This document shows, piece by piece, positions 62,142 through 64,000 of a DNA stretch of 64,000 bases; the first letter of the stretch is position 1, and every line of letters begins with the position of its first letter. The stretch is from Corynebacterium durum. GTDB taxonomy: Bacteria > Actinomycetota > Actinomycetes > Mycobacteriales > Mycobacteriaceae. The DNA lies in NCBI RefSeq assembly GCF_030408675.1, contig NZ_CP047200.1:124001-188000 (forward strand). Direction: 5' to 3'. Position numbers and translations under genes: made by a program. Under the pieces are notes generated by a model. That model saw only the letters and a program-made list of their open reading frames with translations, made no database searches and was not told the origin of the DNA.

Positions 62142-63430
62142 TTGCGCACCTCTGTTATTTTCTCCAGGGCTTTTTTCAGGTCGCGGAATGCGGTGTAATT
62201 GGCGAGTACTTCGACGTGTCCGGGTGGGCAACTGCGGATGGCCGCCACGGTGCTGGGTACGTGCGTGTGGGGCACATCGGCGTAGATGAGTCGGACGGCG
62301 AGGTCGGTACCACGTTCTCCGGCTGCGACAATGTGGGTGTTTTCGAATGCTTCGAAGGAGACGTCCCAGAGCCAGGAGAGGTCTTCACCGTCGGCGACTT
62401 GCCCGTTGACGCTGATCACGATGCCGTCGGCGGTGCGGTCCACCATGGAGAGTGCTTCTTGCCACCCTGCGGGGTTCTTGGCTAGGAGCATGTGCACTTC
62501 CCATTGTTCGAAAGTAATGGTGGAGTAGCGTCCGGCTACGTTGGAGACGGCTTGGACTGCCTGCACTGCACCATCAAGGGGGATCCTAAACACTTCAATG
62601 GCAGCGGCGAGGGCTTCTGTGGCGTTGCCACGGTTAGCGTTGCCGGGCAGGGTCAACGACAAAGGCACAACCTCCGCCGAAACCTCAGAAGGTACTGCAA
62701 TGCCTGATTCGCTGATGCTCCAGGTGGGTGTGGGGCGGCGGAATGTGCGGCCGTCGGCAAGCGGGGTGAGGGCGTGCCAGTCGTCGCCGTCGCGGACGAT
62801 GTGCCCGCCGGTGCGGGGGCAGCTGACGGAGTCGCCAACCCAGCCTGCACCTGCGGAGACCCAGATGACGTTGGGTGCGTCGTAGGCAACGGAGGTGACC
62901 AGGACGTCGTCGCAGTTGGCGATCACGGTCATTTCTGGGTGTGCTTCCACGCAGGCCCGCAGACGCCGCTCGATGGTGTTAATTTCACCCACGCGGTCAA
63001 GCTGGTCGCGGGTGAGGTTCAACAGCACCAGGCAGGAAGGGTTCAGGCGGTCGGCAACTGCGGGGACGTGCAGTTCGTCGCATTCCAGCACCACATGCGA
63101 CGCCCCGCGACCCGCCATGAGTGCGGAAATGATGCCGGCGTCCATGTTGTCGCCACCTTCGTTGGTGGCCACGGCGTACTGTGTGCGCAGCGCTGCGGCC
63201 AGCATGCGTGTGGTGGTGGATTTTCCGTTGGTGCCGGTGATCAGGGCCACGGGGCGTCCGCCACCGAGGTTGGCCATGATGTTCGGGTCAATGGCCCCCG
63301 CGATGAGGCCGCCGATCATGCCACCGGCCCCCCGACCAGTCATTTGCGACGCCTTGGTGGCCAATGTCGCCGCTGTGGTGGCTACGGTAGTGCGCAGCCG
63401 CTGCAGAGGCGCAGGAAGGTTCAAGCTCAT
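62138..63430 (-). CDS. murT: Lipid II isoglutaminyl synthase MurT with degraded zinc ribbon
   Basis: Mur-ligase-like ATPase that, with GatD, converts D-Glu to D-isoGln in lipid II, needed for efficient cross-linking. At 430 residues it has GTNGKSTTTRMLA (P-loop), the NEGGDNMDAGI region and the C-terminal DUF1727 domain. Where other MurT proteins carry a Cys4 zinc ribbon (CPxCG...CPxCG), this one reads SCPRTGGHIVRDGDDWHA with only one cysteine. It lies upstream of gatD with a four-base overlap. Confidence 0.92.
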   Translation of the reverse strand: MSLNLPAPLQRLRTTVATTAATLATKASQMTGRGAGGMIGGLIAGAIDPNIMANLGGGRPVALITGTNGKSTTTRMLAAALRTQYAVATNEGGDNMDAGIISALMAGRGASHVVLECDELHVPAVADRLNPSCLVLLNLTRDQLDRVGEINTIERRLRACVEAHPEMTVIANCDDVLVTSVAYDAPNVIWVSAGAGWVGDSVSCPRTGGHIVRDGDDWHALTPLADGRTFRRPTPTWSISESGIAVPSEVSAEVVPLSLTLPGNANRGNATEALAAAIEVFRIPLDGAVQAVQAVSNVAGRYSTITFEQWEVHMLLAKNPAGWQEALSMVDRTADGIVISVNGQVADGEDLSWLWDVSFEAFENTHIVAAGERGTDLAVRLIYADVPHTHVPSTVAAIRSCPPGHVEVLANYTAFRDLKKALEKITEVRK

Positions 63431-63456
63431 TCCCTAAATACTAGTGAATCCAGCAC

Positions 63457-64000
63457 TTATTCGGCGGTACCTGCACGAACATTTTGGGTGAGCTGCATAA
63501 ATTCAGTATCGGACACCAAAGGAATGCCTTTGCGGCGCGCGTGCATGGCCTTTCCGCGTAGTTCCCCCTCCTGGTTGCACACCACCAGGCTGGTTTCCCG
63601 GGTGAGCTGTTCAGAGTAGGCGAGTCCTGCATCCATCGCCGCCGCGATTATCTCGTCGGGGTCAACGGTGATGTCGGGGGTGATCACCACCTCCATCCCC
63701 TGCACCAGTTCCTTTCCGGGTTGGTGCATGCCGGGATTGGTGTAGCGGCGGGTGGCGGTCGCAGCGTCGAGACGCAGGCGACTGCGCTGCAGGCCAAAAC
63801 GATCCCCACGCAGGTCATTCGGGCTTGCCTGAACCACGTCACTGTCTCTCAGGCGGTTGAAAAACATGCGTCCGAGCAGCAGCGTGTTTTCCCGCGCCAG
63901 CTGCTCGGCCGGGATGGCCGCGCGCGCCACGGATGCCTTGGGGGAGGGGGCGCGCATGCCGAGTGCCCGTGCCACGGCCCGTAGGCGTGTGTCCGGCAGG
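63457..64000 (-). CDS. DnaQ-like 3'-5' exonuclease with C-terminal BRCT domain (partial)
   Basis: Only the C-terminal part is inside the window; the frame stays open past the right edge. The last 80 residues (LVQGMEVVITPDITVDPDEIIAAAMDAGL...TSLVVCNQEGELRGKAMHARRKGIPLVSDTEFMQL) fit a BRCT domain. The exonuclease domain would lie outside. The assignment rests on the BRCT and on gene order: in C. glutamicum a dnaQ-like gene follows the murT/gatD pair. Confidence 0.7.
   Translation of the reverse strand, partial: LPDTRLRAVARALGMRAPSPKASVARAAIPAEQLARENTLLLGRMFFNRLRDSDVVQASPNDLRGDRFGLQRSRLRLDAATATRRYTNPGMHQPGKELVQGMEVVITPDITVDPDEIIAAAMDAGLAYSEQLTRETSLVVCNQEGELRGKAMHARRKGIPLVSDTEFMQLTQNVRAGTAE

Noticed and set aside
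1..64000. CRISPR array or insertion sequence
   Set aside because: No regularly spaced repeats and no transposase-like frames were seen on either strand.

Overview
The window is a stretch of chromosome from a Corynebacterium (Mycobacteriales). The evidence is the arabinogalactan and mycolic-acid-wall gene set (Emb, AftA, DprE1/DprE2, GlfT1 and a Wzm/Wzt-type galactan exporter), a corynebacterial MmpL-type exporter, and the order aspartate aminotransferase, dnaX, ybaB, recR, then a murT-gatD/dnaQ block, which is typical of the genus. The species cannot be fixed from the sequence alone. Most genes are GC-rich; a few visibly AT-rich islands stand out.

Layout. 0-10 kb: a secreted GH25 lysozyme, then on the minus strand dprE1-dprE2-aftA-emb (decaprenyl-phospho-arabinose synthesis and arabinan polymerisation). 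10-23 kb: small conserved hypotheticals, galactan-initiating glfT1, a four-gene Mn/Zn ABC importer, a Tat lipoprotein, a DUF418 membrane protein, the wzt/wzm exporter, a PLP-fold pseudoenzyme and a quinone oxidoreductase. 23-35 kb: four tRNA genes, small regulators (MarR, MerR), two LLM flavin oxidoreductases, an Abi-type phage-defence gene in an AT-rich patch, an aromatic aminotransferase, tyrA, tadA with its partner, and CsbD-like stress proteins. 35-40 kb: an accessory island behind tRNA-Ser(CGA) with a phage-type beta-helix repeat protein, a SUKH-domain protein and two tandemly duplicated lipoproteins. 40-52 kb: an MMPL exporter, a queuosine-salvage set (tgt, yhhQ, gluQ) interleaved with two related surface proteins, tRNA-Ser(GGA), SRP RNA, aspT and a SUFU-like gene. 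52-64 kb: dnaX-ybaB-recR, a frameshifted flavodoxin, a giant 1479-residue protein of unknown function with mosaic composition, murT-gatD, and a truncated dnaQ-like exonuclease at the right edge.

How the genes work together. The left third makes and exports the arabinogalactan layer: DprE1/2 produce the arabinose donor, AftA primes and Emb extends arabinan, GlfT1 starts galactan, and Wzm/Wzt moves it across the membrane. MurT/GatD at the right end amidates lipid II. Tgt, YhhQ and GluQ together fit scavenging of queuosine precursors, with no de novo queuosine genes in view.

Most notable observations: (1) a family of about 60-bp palindromic elements, four copies, all at 3' ends of genes; (2) a dnaX A7 slippery heptamer preceded by an SD-like purine run and followed eight codons later by a -1 frame stop, an architecture like E. 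coli dnaX; (3) a Tgt lacking its three zinc cysteines and a MurT with a degraded zinc ribbon; (4) the giant mosaic protein at 56.8-61.3 kb; (5) duplicated lipoprotein genes whose leaders keep a hairpin despite sequence change; (6) an aminotransferase-fold protein without its PLP lysine.
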